Positions 24,081-33,216 of a DNA stretch of 64,000 nucleotides are shown in pieces (the first letter of the stretch is position 1; each line of letters starts with the position of its first letter). This stretch comes from Chloroflexota bacterium (GTDB taxonomy: Bacteria > Chloroflexota > Anaerolineae > Anaerolineales > UBA11579), in contig VRUJ01000003.1 in assembly GCA_019456165.1 (NCBI GenBank), forward strand, positions 62,001 to 126,000, in the 5' to 3' direction. The position numbers and the translations under genes were made by a program. The notes beneath the pieces are model-generated. The model did not search any database. It was given only the letters and a program-made list of their open reading frames with translations, and was not told the origin of the DNA.

Positions 24081-24998
24081 ATGAAAGAAGGAAAGAATAA
24101 ATGGAAATCGGGATTAGCCCGAACACGCAAATCAACCTTTGGACGACTCGCCAATATGCTCGGTATCAGCGAGTTAACTACAGAAACCTGGGAGGGCTTG
24201 GAAGCTTTACTCATCCAGGCTGACTTGGGGATAAAAACAACCCAAACAATTGTTGAAACCCTTCAAGATCAATCACAAAATGAAGGCTGGACAAAATCGG
24301 ATGAACTCAAGACAGCTTTACGCATAGAATTAATATCACGATTGGATCAGCCACCAGCTCTCAATTTTCAGACAGAAGACCCAACGATTATCTTGATTGT
24401 CGGAGTAAATGGTTCGGGAAAAACCACCAGCATAGCTAAACTCGGAAATCGTTTCCAGATCAATGGCAAACAGGTTTTATTGGTTGCTGCGGACACTTTT
24501 AGGGCCGCAGCCATTGAGCAGCTGCAAGCCTGGGGGGAGCGACTTGGTGCCCGCGTAATCGCTGGTAAACCTGAAGGAGATCCCGGGGCAGTGGCATATG
24601 ACGCCGTACAATCCGCCATAGCGCGCAAAGATGACATTGTTTTAATTGACACTGCTGGACGATTGCACACCCGCTTCAATCTAATGGGGGAGCTAAAGAA
24701 GGTATATAATGTAGTTAACAAAATTATGAATGATGCCCCTCACGAAGTTTGGATCGTTATGGACGCTACTACCGGGCAAAACGCGATACATCAAGCCCGC
24801 GCATTTAAGGATGCTGTATATGTAAGTGGTGTCATTCTGGCTAAACTGGACACTTCAGCCCGCGGCGGAATGGCATTCGCAATACAGGCAGAACTAGGTT
24901 TGCCAATTCTGTTCGCAGGGTTAGGCGAAAGATTAGATGATCTTGAGCCATTTGATCCACGATCTTTCGTAGACAATATATTATTAGATTTCAATTGA
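24081..24998 (+). CDS. ftsY: Signal recognition particle receptor FtsY
   Basis: 305-aa SRP receptor GTPase delivering nascent membrane proteins to the translocon. It consists of the NG domain with only a short basic N-terminus, lacking the long acidic A domain of E. coli FtsY. Motifs: [15 protein letters not shown] (G1), [11 protein letters not shown] (G2), LIDTAGR (G3), [11 protein letters not shown] (G4) and the final [13 protein letters not shown]. The ATG follows an extended -10 with no room for a Shine-Dalgarno. Confidence 0.97.
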   Translation: MKEGKNKWKSGLARTRKSTFGRLANMLGISELTTETWEGLEALLIQADLGIKTTQTIVETLQDQSQNEGWTKSDELKTALRIELISRLDQPPALNFQTEDPTIILIVGVNGSGKTTSIAKLGNRFQINGKQVLLVAADTFRAAAIEQLQAWGERLGARVIAGKPEGDPGAVAYDAVQSAIARKDDIVLIDTAGRLHTRFNLMGELKKVYNVVNKIMNDAPHEVWIVMDATTGQNAIHQARAFKDAVYVSGVILAKLDTSARGGMAFAIQAELGLPILFAGLGERLDDLEPFDPRSFVDNILLDFN

Positions 24999-25095
24999 AA
25001 GTCATTTAATCACAAATTCCTCCGACAATCTTTACACCCCCGGGATAGGTTAACGGTAAAATACAAAATAATAATATCTTTAGCGAGGTTCAAGC

Positions 25096-26182
25096 ATGCA
25101 AGATTTAATCGCTAGTATTAGCGAGAGCGAAGAAAAAATCCAAGCGCTACTGGTGCGTCTTTGACTTGGCGCAACAAGAAGAAAAACTCCTTAAACTAGA
25201 AAAAGAAGCCGAAGACCCAGGTCTTTGGAATGATTCTTCTCGCGCCCAGAACCTTATGAGAGGTATTTCCAACCTTCGGCAAGAAATCGAGGATTGGCAA
25301 AGCGTTCAGCAGCGCATTGCTGATGCAAAGGAACTGGCAGAACTTAATGACGAGAGCTTACGGTCCGAATTAGAACCCGAAATCAAGCAAATCGCAACAC
25401 TGGTTATCCAGCGCGAATTGAGTATTATGCTTTCGGGAGATTATGACCAGGGAGACGCGTTGCTGTCTATTAATGCAGGTGCGGGAGGAACAGATTCGCA
25501 GGATTGGGCAGCTATGCTCCAGCGAATGTACTTACGTTGGGCTGAGCAGCGGGGATACCAAACCGACATCCTGGACAGTACGGAAGGTGAAGAAGCTGGA
25601 ATAAAAAGCGTCACCATCTCAGTCACTGGGCGATATGCTTATGGCTATCTGCGTCCCGAAAAAGGCGTTCATCGATTGGTTCGCCTTTCTCCTTTCGATT
25701 CTGCCAACCGCCGCCACACATCCTTTGCCCAGGTTGAGGTCTTGCCCCAAGTTGATCAGAATACAGATATCGAGATCAATCCAACCGATTTAAAAATCGA
25801 GACGTTTCGGGCCGGAGGCGCTGGCGGACAGAACGTTCAGAAAAATGATACCGCTGTACGTATCACTCACCTCCCCACAGGCATTGTTGCTTCGTGTCAG
25901 AATCAGCGTTCGCAAACGCAAAATCGCGAAAATGCTATGCGGGTCCTCAAAGCCCGCATTCTTGAAATTCAGATGAAGGAGCAAGAAAAAGAGATTTCAG
26001 CCTTACGAGGAGAATACCTAAAAGCAGAATGGGGCAGCCAGATCCGCTCATATATCTTGCACCCATATCAGATGGTAAAAGATCACCGCACTAATCACGA
26101 AGTTGGCAATACTCAATCCGTATTGAATGGAGACTTGGATGGTTTCATTGAAGCCTTTTTGCGCTCAAAGGTTGGAAGTTGA
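25096..26182 (+). CDS. prfB: Peptide chain release factor 2 with programmed +1 frameshift
   Basis: RF2 reads UGA and UAA stops. Frame 0 runs from ATG 25096 for 22 codons to CTT TGA C (TGA at 25162-25164). A +1 shift at CTT continues as Asp (GAC 25163-25165) into the main frame, giving 361 aa, the normal RF2 length. The classic signals are present: slippery CUU, UGA followed by C, and GGTG three bases before CUU, the position of the internal Shine-Dalgarno in other prfB genes. The main frame has the RF2 stop-recognition SPF ([11 protein letters not shown]) and the catalytic GGQ ([12 protein letters not shown]). Frameshifting makes RF2 synthesis self-limiting. Confidence 0.96.
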
Positions 26183-26274
26183 TGGAATATCCTTTCCAGA
26201 AGAGAGCAGGGCAGTGTGGTAATTATTTGGGGGGTGTTAGAAAATTAATATGCAACCTGACACTCCAATGTGGC

Positions 26275-26303
26275 TTGACAGCCACACGAAGTAATTTTAT
26301 AAT
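26275..26303 (+). promoter_or_regulatory. Perfect consensus sigma-A promoter of rpmF
   Basis: TTGACA (26275-26280), exactly 17 nt, TATAAT (26298-26303). It serves rpmF and probably fabD downstream. Confidence 0.92.
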
Positions 26304-26308
26304 ACATC

Positions 26309-26329
26309 TACCTGCCAAACTGGCAGGTA
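26309..26329 (+). promoter_or_regulatory. Hairpin at the very 5' end of the rpmF transcript
   Basis: TACCTGCCA/TGGCAGGTA, a perfect 9-bp stem with an AAC loop, starts at the predicted transcription start. There is no T-run after it, so it looks like an mRNA-stabilising or regulatory 5' hairpin. It is followed by a 3-codon mini-ORF (ATG AAT AAT TAG at 26336-26347) just before the rpmF ribosome site. Confidence 0.5.
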
Positions 26330-26357
26330 TTCTTATGAATAATTAGAGGCATTTAGC

Positions 26358-26543
26358 ATGACTCCACTTCCAAAGCGAAAGATATCCAAGGGGCGCCGCG
26401 ACCGTCGAAGGGCCCACGACGCTCTCAAACCACGCACTCTCGTGCAGTGCAGCAACTGCGGCGATGTACGCTTACCACATCACGTCTGTCCGCATTGTGG
26501 CCATTATAAAGGCCGCGAAGTCATTAGCATAGACCAAAGCTAA
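26358..26543 (+). CDS. rpmF: 50S ribosomal protein L32
   Basis: 61-aa L32 of the zinc-binding type: PLPKRKISKGRRDRRRAHDA followed by two Cys pairs (CSNC and CPHC) forming a zinc ribbon. It is followed by a hairpin with a modest T-rich tail and then fabD. The rpmF-fatty acid synthesis association is common in bacteria, though plsX is located elsewhere here (39.5 kb). Confidence 0.97.
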   Translation: MTPLPKRKISKGRRDRRRAHDALKPRTLVQCSNCGDVRLPHHVCPHCGHYKGREVISIDQS

Positions 26544-26546
26544 ACC

Positions 26547-26580
26547 AACGGGCCGCTAAGCTAAAGGCCCGTTCTATCTT
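26547..26580 (+). terminator. Terminator or attenuator between rpmF and fabD
   Basis: Stem AACGGGCC/GGCCCGTT (26547-26554, 26566-26573) followed by CTATCTTTAATTT. The tail is weak, so partial read-through into fabD, 12 nt further on, is likely. Confidence 0.65.
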
Positions 26581-26591
26581 TAATTTGCCTG

Positions 26592-27542
26592 ATGGATTTT
26601 ATTCCAAATAAGACTGCTTTTATATTTCCTGGGCAGGGCTCCCAAAAAGTTGGTATGGGGCAAGACCTGGCTTCAACATACCTGGTTGCAAAATCCACTT
26701 ATGAAGAAGCAGATTCGATTTTAGGCATTGGGCTGTCAAAAATTTCTTGGGAAGGACCCGAGGAAGAATTAAACGATACCATCAATACCCAACCCGCTCT
26801 CCTGGTCCATTCCGTAGCTGCCCTACGTATTTTTCAAGACCATTACCCCAATATTACTCCGGCATATGTTGCCGGGCATTCTATGGGAGAGCTTAGCGCG
26901 CTTGTGGCTGCATCGGCCATGAGTTTCCCCGAAGCCTTACGCTTAGTGCGCACGCGCGGCGAATTAATGAAACATACTGGAACCAATTCCCCAGGTGGCA
27001 TGGGAGCTATTCTCGGTCTCGACCTCCAGCAAGTGGAAAAAATTTGCACAGAAGCTAGTTCCCCAGATGAAGTTGTCCAGATAGCAAACGATAATTGCCC
27101 AGGCCAGGTGGTGATTTCTGGTGCGAGCAATGCTCTTGAGCGAGCTATGCCTTTGGCAAAAGAAGCTGGCGCCCGTAAAGCGGTACCCCTGGCTGTCAGT
27201 ATAGCAGCTCATTCTCCTCTGATGGCAGAGGCACAAGAGGGATTCAATTCTGCAGTGGAAGCTGCCCAAATATTCGACCCTAAAATTTTTGTCATCGGGA
27301 ATGTTTCCGCACAACCGCTCGTTAATGCGGATGAAATCCGTGCAGATCTTCAAGCCCAACTATCCTCCCGAGTCCGCTGGACTGAATCCATCCAGCACCT
27401 CATTGACCAAGGAATCACAAATTTTATCGAACTTGGTTCAGAGAAAGTATTATCTGGTTTGGTAAAACGTGTTGAGCGCACCTCAAATAGAATGGCATTT
27501 GGAACTCATCAGGATTTTGAAACAAATAAAGCCAACGGATAA
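26592..27542 (+). CDS. fabD: Malonyl-CoA:ACP transacylase
   Basis: 316-aa FabD loading malonyl groups onto ACP. The substrate motif is FPGQGSQKVGMG (12-23), the catalytic serine S97 is in GHSMGE, and the active-site His is in AAHSPLM near 205. QPALLVHSVAAL and ELGSEKVLSGL are also typical. It lies between rpmF and fabG in a plus-strand group. Confidence 0.97.
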   Translation: MDFIPNKTAFIFPGQGSQKVGMGQDLASTYLVAKSTYEEADSILGIGLSKISWEGPEEELNDTINTQPALLVHSVAALRIFQDHYPNITPAYVAGHSMGELSALVAASAMSFPEALRLVRTRGELMKHTGTNSPGGMGAILGLDLQQVEKICTEASSPDEVVQIANDNCPGQVVISGASNALERAMPLAKEAGARKAVPLAVSIAAHSPLMAEAQEGFNSAVEAAQIFDPKIFVIGNVSAQPLVNADEIRADLQAQLSSRVRWTESIQHLIDQGITNFIELGSEKVLSGLVKRVERTSNRMAFGTHQDFETNKANG

Positions 27543-27552
27543 GCGCCAATGT

Positions 27553-27561
27553 TGGTATAAT
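27553..27561 (+). promoter_or_regulatory. Extended -10 promoter candidate for fabG operon
   Basis: TGGTATAAT at 27553-27561, 11 nt after the fabD stop, would produce a ~100-nt leader before fabG. No -35 consensus is clear. Confidence 0.45.
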
Positions 27562-27666
27562 TCTCCCTGTAACAAGATTAAGTGAAGATAACCCTCGAAA
27601 AATTTCAAAGCATTTTCCAGGATAAAATCCGAGACGGTTTATTCCTGATCAATTCCAGGAGCATCA

Positions 27667-28431
27667 ATGTCCCCTAAAAAGGCTAAGCCACTGCAAGAAC
27701 GTATAGCTGTAGTTACCGGTGGTTCACGAGGTATTGGCAAAGCCATCGCCTTAGAACTTGCGGAACGAGGTGCAGCCGTTGTTGTAAATTACATTTCTTC
27801 AGCGAAAGCTGCCCAGGAAGTGGTTTCTCACATCGAATCTCATGGAGGAAATGCTCTAACGGTACAAGCCGATATCTCAGATTTTAACCAGGCTCAAGAT
27901 TTGATTAATTCCGCCATGGAAAAATACGATAAGATCGATATCCTAGTTAACAATGCTGGAATCACGCGGGACACACTGATTATGAGAATGACGGAAGATG
28001 ATTGGGACGTTGTACAAAACACAAATTTGAAAGGCACATTCAATTGCTCAAAAGCCGCTATTCGACCGATGATGCGTAAGCGCTACGGCCGCATAATAAA
28101 TATAACATCCGTGTCCGGCCAGATTGGCAATGCCGGCCAGGCAAATTACTCAGCTTCTAAAGCTGGACAGATTGGGTTCACGAAAGCTTTAGCCAGAGAA
28201 ATTGCATCTCGGAATATCACTGTGAATGCAATTGCCGCTGGATATGTCGAAACCGATATCTGGGATGGTGTTCCAGAAGAGGCACGCTCAGGATTTTTAG
28301 AAATGATTCCTCTAGGCAGAAAAGGCGAACCGGAAGATATTGCCCATGCCGTAGCTTTCTTGGCCTCTGATGAAGCATCTTACATTACGGGGCAAGTGCT
28401 GGCCGTCGACGGCGGCATGGCAATGGTTTAG
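27667..28431 (+). CDS. fabG: 3-oxoacyl-ACP reductase
   Basis: 254-aa short-chain dehydrogenase performing the NADPH-dependent reduction step of fatty acid elongation. Cofactor motif TGGSRGIGKA, NNAG, catalytic Ser in ITSVSG, and YSASK. The C-terminus has YITGQVLAVDGGMAM as in FabG. AGGAG lies 7 nt before the ATG. Confidence 0.95.
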   Translation: MSPKKAKPLQERIAVVTGGSRGIGKAIALELAERGAAVVVNYISSAKAAQEVVSHIESHGGNALTVQADISDFNQAQDLINSAMEKYDKIDILVNNAGITRDTLIMRMTEDDWDVVQNTNLKGTFNCSKAAIRPMMRKRYGRIINITSVSGQIGNAGQANYSASKAGQIGFTKALAREIASRNITVNAIAAGYVETDIWDGVPEEARSGFLEMIPLGRKGEPEDIAHAVAFLASDEASYITGQVLAVDGGMAMV

Positions 28432-28453
28432 GGACAATCTACCAGGAGATACT

Positions 28454-28813
28454 ATGGACGAAGACATCCGCCCGCCAGGCACGACAACAATTGCTCCAGA
28501 TGTTCTATTGACAATCGCATACCTTACAGCTCTGAGCGTTGATGGAGTCAGCCACATGAGTCAAAAACCCGGAAGAGTAAACCGATTAATCAGGCGTGGG
28601 CATCAGAACAACGGCGTTTATATCGAGGTAGAAGACGATACTGTCAACGCAGACTTATATCTGGTCTTGAATAAAGATGTGAATATACGAGAAGTCAGCC
28701 ATAATGTACAAAACGATGTTGCACGTGCAATCTCAGAAATGGTTGGCATGGCGATCGGGCAAGTAAATGTACACATTGAGGATATTGACTACGGAATGGA
28801 GAACCAAAACTAA
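28454..28813 (+). CDS. Asp23/Gls24 family envelope stress protein
   Basis: 119-aa Asp23-like protein (APDVLLTIAYLTALSVDGVSHMS, then DADLYLVL-type strand and a long amphipathic helix, ending VNVHIEDI). Family members sit at the membrane and are linked to envelope stress in Gram-positives. ATG 28454 has CAGGAG upstream, and an in-frame ATG at 28370 lies inside fabG. Placement directly before nusB is common in Firmicutes and Chloroflexota. Confidence 0.9.
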   Translation: MDEDIRPPGTTTIAPDVLLTIAYLTALSVDGVSHMSQKPGRVNRLIRRGHQNNGVYIEVEDDTVNADLYLVLNKDVNIREVSHNVQNDVARAISEMVGMAIGQVNVHIEDIDYGMENQN

Positions 28814-28818
28814 AAAAG

Positions 28819-29277
28819 ATGAAACCTCGAACCAAGGCTCGCGGTGTTGCCTTGCAAGCACTTTACGAAATTGATATTACCGGACATCCTGTTGAAATAG
28901 TTCTTGAAGAGCGTTTCAAAGAAACGCCTTTGGAATCGCGGTTGGAAGAATTTACTCGTTCTATAGTCAGCAGTATCGAGCCAATGCGGGATCAGTTAGA
29001 TACATTTATTGCAGAACATGCGCCCGAGTGGCCGATAGACCAGGTATCGACAATTGACCGAAATCTATTAAGAATTGCCTTGTGGGAATTTGCCGTCAGT
29101 GAGAATACACCAGTAAAAGTAGCCATCAACGAAGCAATAGAATTGGCAAAAAAATTTGGTTCAGATAGCACACCACGTTTTGTCAATGGGGTCTTGGGCA
29201 GCCTGGTCTCTCGGCGCAATGAAATTCGCCAAGCAATATTATCTATCAAATCGAAACAGCATTCCAACTCCGATTAG
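28819..29277 (+). CDS. nusB: Transcription antitermination protein NusB
   Basis: 152-aa NusB for rRNA antitermination. It shows the N-terminal R-x3-ALQALYE pattern, IDQVSTIDRNLLRIALWE, then PVKVAINEAIELAKKFGSDSTPRFVNGVLG (each given as the conserved run in parts). Follows the Asp23 gene by 5 nt and precedes tatA by 3 nt. Confidence 0.95.
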   Translation: MKPRTKARGVALQALYEIDITGHPVEIVLEERFKETPLESRLEEFTRSIVSSIEPMRDQLDTFIAEHAPEWPIDQVSTIDRNLLRIALWEFAVSENTPVKVAINEAIELAKKFGSDSTPRFVNGVLGSLVSRRNEIRQAILSIKSKQHSNSD

Positions 29278-29280
29278 AAC

Positions 29281-29691
29281 ATGGATTTCCTTGGTATCGG
29301 CCCACTCGAATTTCTACTTATATTTATAATCATTCTCCTTGTTTTGGGTCCAAACGAAATGATCCGAGTTGGAGCTGCCCTAGGCAGTTTTATTCGTCAG
29401 GTGCGCAAATCTGATCTTTGGCGTTCATTCCAAAGAATGTCCCGAACTATGAGAAACCTGCCCGAAGACCTCGCCAGACAAACAGGTTTGGATAAAACTG
29501 TAAAAGATATCAAGAAGAGCGCCGCGGCAGAAAAATCAGCCCTTAATAAAGTTATCCAAGAAAGCGAAGATGCCCTAAATGCCTGGACAAAAATGCCCGA
29601 CAAGATTGATAGCAAACTATCTAAAACGGGTCTCCCAACCCGCGAAAAAAAGATCGATAAACCAACAAAAGAAGACGAACAGGAGTCTTAA
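29281..29691 (+). CDS. Sec-independent translocase TatA/TatB-like protein
   Basis: 136-aa TatA/B-type component of twin-arginine export. The N-terminal membrane helix with LEFLLIFIIILLVLGPNEM is followed by an amphipathic helix (residues ~22-45) and a long charged tail rich in Lys and Glu. The family FGP motif is LGP here, and the helix begins with the Glu (E10) characteristic of TatB, so it is probably TatB-like. Immediately upstream of tatC (no gap). Confidence 0.85.
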   Translation: MDFLGIGPLEFLLIFIIILLVLGPNEMIRVGAALGSFIRQVRKSDLWRSFQRMSRTMRNLPEDLARQTGLDKTVKDIKKSAAAEKSALNKVIQESEDALNAWTKMPDKIDSKLSKTGLPTREKKIDKPTKEDEQES

Positions 29692-30603
29692 ATGCGAAAT
29701 TGGCTGCGTGTTATATGGCGCATACTTTCCGCTCCATTCCGGTTCGTTTATTGGATTCTCAGCACAATATATCTGATAATCTCCAGGATTATTCGGGGTG
29801 TCTACGAATTTTTTATTGAGGATCCCGAAGATACTCCTATGACAGCGACATTTGAAAAAGCGGTTCAGCACCCTGTTGATTTTCTTCAGGCAGTTCTTGC
29901 GCACTTATCCGATTTGCGCTGGCATATATTGCGGATGGTTATTTTTCTAGCAATCAGCACAGCATTTGCTTTCTCCTACACTCCTCAAATTATAGACTGG
30001 TTAGCCCAACCTCTACCTGGAGGCGGCATCGAGGAATTAATAGCTATTGATGTCACCGAACCCGTTGGAGTGGTGATGCGCGTTGCATTGCTAACCGGAT
30101 TCTCAATTTCTTTACCATATATAGCCTTGGAATTTTTGTTGTTCGCTGCGAGAGGATTAAAGCGTAGAGCGCGTATTGTCGGATTTATAGCTATTCCGAT
30201 AACAACTTCCCTATTTATCAGCGGGATGGCATTTGCGTATTACATCATGCTCCCAGCTGCTTTACCTGTATTGTTAAACTTTATGGGCATTTCAACTATA
30301 CCCCGCCCTTCTTCTTATATAGGTTTTACTACAGGCATAATGTTCTGGATTGGCCTTGCGTTCCAATTCCCGCTGGTTTCTTTCTTCCTTTCTGCTATGG
30401 GCATATTAAAAGCTGAGATGTTAAGAAACCAATGGCGCTTGGCTATCGTGGTATTGTCAATCCTGGCAGCAGCAATTACTCCAACCGTAGACCCTGTGAA
30501 TATGTCCATTGTACTTGTTCCTTTGTTGGCCCTTTATTTCCTGAGCATAGCAATGGCTTATCTGGCTCAAATACGCAGGAAAAAGAAAAAACAACTGGAA
30601 TAA
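29692..30603 (+). CDS. tatC: Sec-independent protein translocase TatC with N-terminal extension
   Basis: 303-aa TatC. The conserved core starts near residue 64 with LAHLSDLRWHILR (the family HL-x-ELR element) and has six membrane helices and the conserved Glu region in the second loop. The extra ~60 N-terminal residues hold one hydrophobic segment (VYWILSTIYLIISRIIRGVY) followed by EDPEDTP, not found in standard TatC. ATG 29692 directly abuts the tatA stop, so translation of the extension is likely. An internal ATG near 29839 (MTATFEKAV) would give a standard protein. Confidence 0.93.
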   Translation: MRNWLRVIWRILSAPFRFVYWILSTIYLIISRIIRGVYEFFIEDPEDTPMTATFEKAVQHPVDFLQAVLAHLSDLRWHILRMVIFLAISTAFAFSYTPQIIDWLAQPLPGGGIEELIAIDVTEPVGVVMRVALLTGFSISLPYIALEFLLFAARGLKRRARIVGFIAIPITTSLFISGMAFAYYIMLPAALPVLLNFMGISTIPRPSSYIGFTTGIMFWIGLAFQFPLVSFFLSAMGILKAEMLRNQWRLAIVVLSILAAAITPTVDPVNMSIVLVPLLALYFLSIAMAYLAQIRRKKKKQLE

Positions 30604-30654
30604 ATTCTAACAATTAGCTGGCCTCCTCCTTGCAACTCATTTGGGGGAAAGGTT

Positions 30655-33183
30655 ATGACCCAGAATAAAAGTATCCCCAACCTATATGTTTTTATGGCAC
30701 AGAGATGTGTCTTTCTGGTTATCTTACTATCCTTGATTGGAATGGGTTGCTCTTTACCAGTTTCTGATGCTAATCCGCCATCCCAAACCCTTGAGGGTAT
30801 TCCGAATTCACTAACTACCTCAGCGAACCTGCCCGTTTCCGAGGTAACCTTCTTTGTAGAAATACCTGTAAACACCCCTGGCGGAAGCGAAATTCAATTG
30901 ACTTTGCTGGATGAGGTCACTGGTCTGCCGTATAATCAAAAACATTTCACGCTGCAGTCCATTGATGCTTACCATTATGTAACCGTAATCACAGTCCCAG
31001 TAGGCTCTGTAATCAAATATCGATATAATCGCAACGGGCAATTCTCAATTAGCGAATACACTCAAAATGGGGATCCGGTAAGGTACCGAATGTATTACGT
31101 GGATGGGCCAGGTCAAGTGACAGATATCGTCAGCCGCTGGAGCGATACTTTGCCAACTCCTGGAAGTAGCAGAATTATTGGGCAAGTGCACAACGCACAA
31201 AACGGAGTTCCGGTACCGAACATGCTCATTCTAGCTGGCGGGGTGCGCGCTCTCAGTACTTCCGACGGCACTTTTCGCCTCGAGGGATTACCACCAGGCA
31301 AACACACATTAATTGCTTATGCAATTGACGGAAGATTTTCTCCTTTTAAACAAGAAATAATCTTGGCAAACGGTACCGCCACAGAGGCGGCCATTGTTGT
31401 CCAACCGGCCAATATGGTTCAAGTAACATTTTCTGTGCATGTACCCGCCGATACCGTGCCTACTGTACCGCTTCGCATAGCTGGAGACTTATTTCAATTA
31501 GGGAATACTTTTTCTGATCTTGCTGGTGGGGTAAACACTCTTGCCAACCGTATGCCAGAATTGCAATATCAGCCTGATGGGAGTTATCTGATTACATTAG
31601 AGCTACCTGCTGGTATAGTCTTGCATTACAAATACACTCTTGGGGATGGTTTATGGAATGCCGAACATTCAACCGATGGGAATTTTATCATTCGCGAGCT
31701 ATATATTCCTTATGAGCAAGTTACTACGATTGTAGAAGATTATGTACCAACTTGGTATTCAACTATTCCGAATTCTATTTGGTTTGATCTCACAACACCA
31801 TCTCAAACTCCCGAAACCGATGATGTCTATATTCAATTAAAGTTGTTAAATTGGATGGAGCCAATACCGCTGTGGAGAGGAACGGCAACCCGGTGGGGCT
31901 ACCGCTTGGATAGCCCAAGCAATTTCGCTAATCCGATTGAATATCGATTTTGCCGAAATGCGGCGTGTGGAGATACTGTGGGAATCGCGACAGGCGATCA
32001 GGTAACCCCCAACTTAATTACTCCAGATCTAGAAAATAATCATACTCTCTTTGATACGATTGATACCTGGAGATGGCGAATTTCAGGCGATAGTCCTGCG
32101 ACAGTTTTAACAAATGCCATCCACTATAGAGGCGATGAATTTGTTGCAGGTGTGGAATTTCTCCCCGATTATCATCCATCCTGGGATGATTTCGTGAACC
32201 CAACCATGGGGGAAATATCACTGATGAATGCGAACTGGGTTGTACTTTCTCCTACATGGTCCTTAACGAACCAAAACCCACCTCAGATAGAGCAAATACC
32301 TGGCAACGATATCTTATGGCCTGACCTGTCGCGAACCATACAAACAGCTCAAGACGAAGGAATGAAGGTTGCTTTATTTCCACAACCTAATTTTATGTTC
32401 GACACCGAGGAATGGTGGCGAACATCTCAGCGAGATTTTGCTTGGTGGCAAGCATGGTTCGATTCATATCGAACCTTCGCAATTCACCACGCCGATCAAG
32501 CTCAACTCACAGGTGTAGACACTTTGATTCTGGGTGGCGATTGGCTTGTTCCCGCCCTCCCTGGTGGCCAGCTAGAAGATGGATCCTCCTCAAATCTTCC
32601 CCAAGATTCCCAAATTCGTTGGGAGAATATTCTTTCCGAAATTCGCACTCGTTTTAATGGAAAAATCAGCTGGGTGCTAAGCTACCCGGATGACATTATC
32701 AACCCCCCACCATTCCTGGAGTTAGTCGATGAATTTTATATATTGTGGGATACCTCCCTCTCAAACAGTGAAAACCCCGCTCTTTCAGAAATGGCAGCTT
32801 TTGCAGGAGAAATTCTAGATAACGAATTACTTCCTTTTCAGCTGTTTTACAATAAACCTATGGTCTTGGCTATTGCATACCCTTCTGTAAATGGAGCCGC
32901 AAGCGGATGTCTTAGAAACAATACAGGGGAATGCATACCTTGGAATTTGTTATCACCGCCCAATCCTGATATTCCCGAATTAATACTTGATTTTTCCAAC
33001 CAAGTCGAGATCTATAATGCACTCTTGGCCTCAGTGAATGAACGCGCCTGGATCGGTGGCGTTGTCTCCAGGGGTTACTTCCCGCCAACGAGTCTGGCAG
33101 ACAAATCAATTTCAATCCGTGGAAAACCAGCTGCTGAGGTATTAAGGTTTTGGTTCACGGGCATGTTGGGGGGACTTCAGTAG
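30655..33183 (+). CDS. Large surface lipoprotein with CBM20-like and carboxypeptidase-regulatory-like domains and a TIM-barrel-like C-terminus
   Basis: 842-aa exported protein. A signal segment ends near C34 (LIGMGC; an imperfect lipobox). Two starch-binding-like beta domains are suggested at ~60-160 and ~255-365 (each ends in phrases such as SVIKYRYNRNG and IVLHYKYTLGDG). Between them lies a carboxypeptidase-regulatory-like domain (~175-250: GVPVPNMLILAGG, TSDGTFRLEGLPPGKHTL). The last ~350 residues resemble a glycoside hydrolase barrel (DFAWWQAWFDSYRTFAI, GVDTLILGGDW, DEFYILWD). No confident GH family or catalytic pair can be named. GGGGGAAAGG precedes the ATG. A role in surface polysaccharide binding is an inference. 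Confidence 0.65.
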   Translation: MTQNKSIPNLYVFMAQRCVFLVILLSLIGMGCSLPVSDANPPSQTLEGIPNSLTTSANLPVSEVTFFVEIPVNTPGGSEIQLTLLDEVTGLPYNQKHFTLQSIDAYHYVTVITVPVGSVIKYRYNRNGQFSISEYTQNGDPVRYRMYYVDGPGQVTDIVSRWSDTLPTPGSSRIIGQVHNAQNGVPVPNMLILAGGVRALSTSDGTFRLEGLPPGKHTLIAYAIDGRFSPFKQEIILANGTATEAAIVVQPANMVQVTFSVHVPADTVPTVPLRIAGDLFQLGNTFSDLAGGVNTLANRMPELQYQPDGSYLITLELPAGIVLHYKYTLGDGLWNAEHSTDGNFIIRELYIPYEQVTTIVEDYVPTWYSTIPNSIWFDLTTPSQTPETDDVYIQLKLLNWMEPIPLWRGTATRWGYRLDSPSNFANPIEYRFCRNAACGDTVGIATGDQVTPNLITPDLENNHTLFDTIDTWRWRISGDSPATVLTNAIHYRGDEFVAGVEFLPDYHPSWDDFVNPTMGEISLMNANWVVLSPTWSLTNQNPPQIEQIPGNDILWPDLSRTIQTAQDEGMKVALFPQPNFMFDTEEWWRTSQRDFAWWQAWFDSYRTFAIHHADQAQLTGVDTLILGGDWLVPALPGGQLEDGSSSNLPQDSQIRWENILSEIRTRFNGKISWVLSYPDDIINPPPFLELVDEFYILWDTSLSNSENPALSEMAAFAGEILDNELLPFQLFYNKPMVLAIAYPSVNGAASGCLRNNTGECIPWNLLSPPNPDIPELILDFSNQVEIYNALLASVNERAWIGGVVSRGYFPPTSLADKSISIRGKPAAEVLRFWFTGMLGGLQ

Positions 33184-33198
33184 AAGGTTTAGAGTTTA

Positions 33199-33207
33199 TG
33201 CTATAAT
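33199..33207 (+). promoter_or_regulatory. Extended -10 promoter just before the 33217 gene
   Basis: TGCTATAAT ends 9 nt before the ATG at 33217, predicting a transcript with no more than a few bases of leader. No ribosome site is visible. Confidence 0.55.
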
Positions 33208-33216
33208 ATCCTGGCA

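Noticed and set aside
24008-24214. N-terminal extension of MoaC up to 24214
   Set aside because: It would cross the divergent ftsY promoter and start codon and does not match MoaC; the family start is at 24007.
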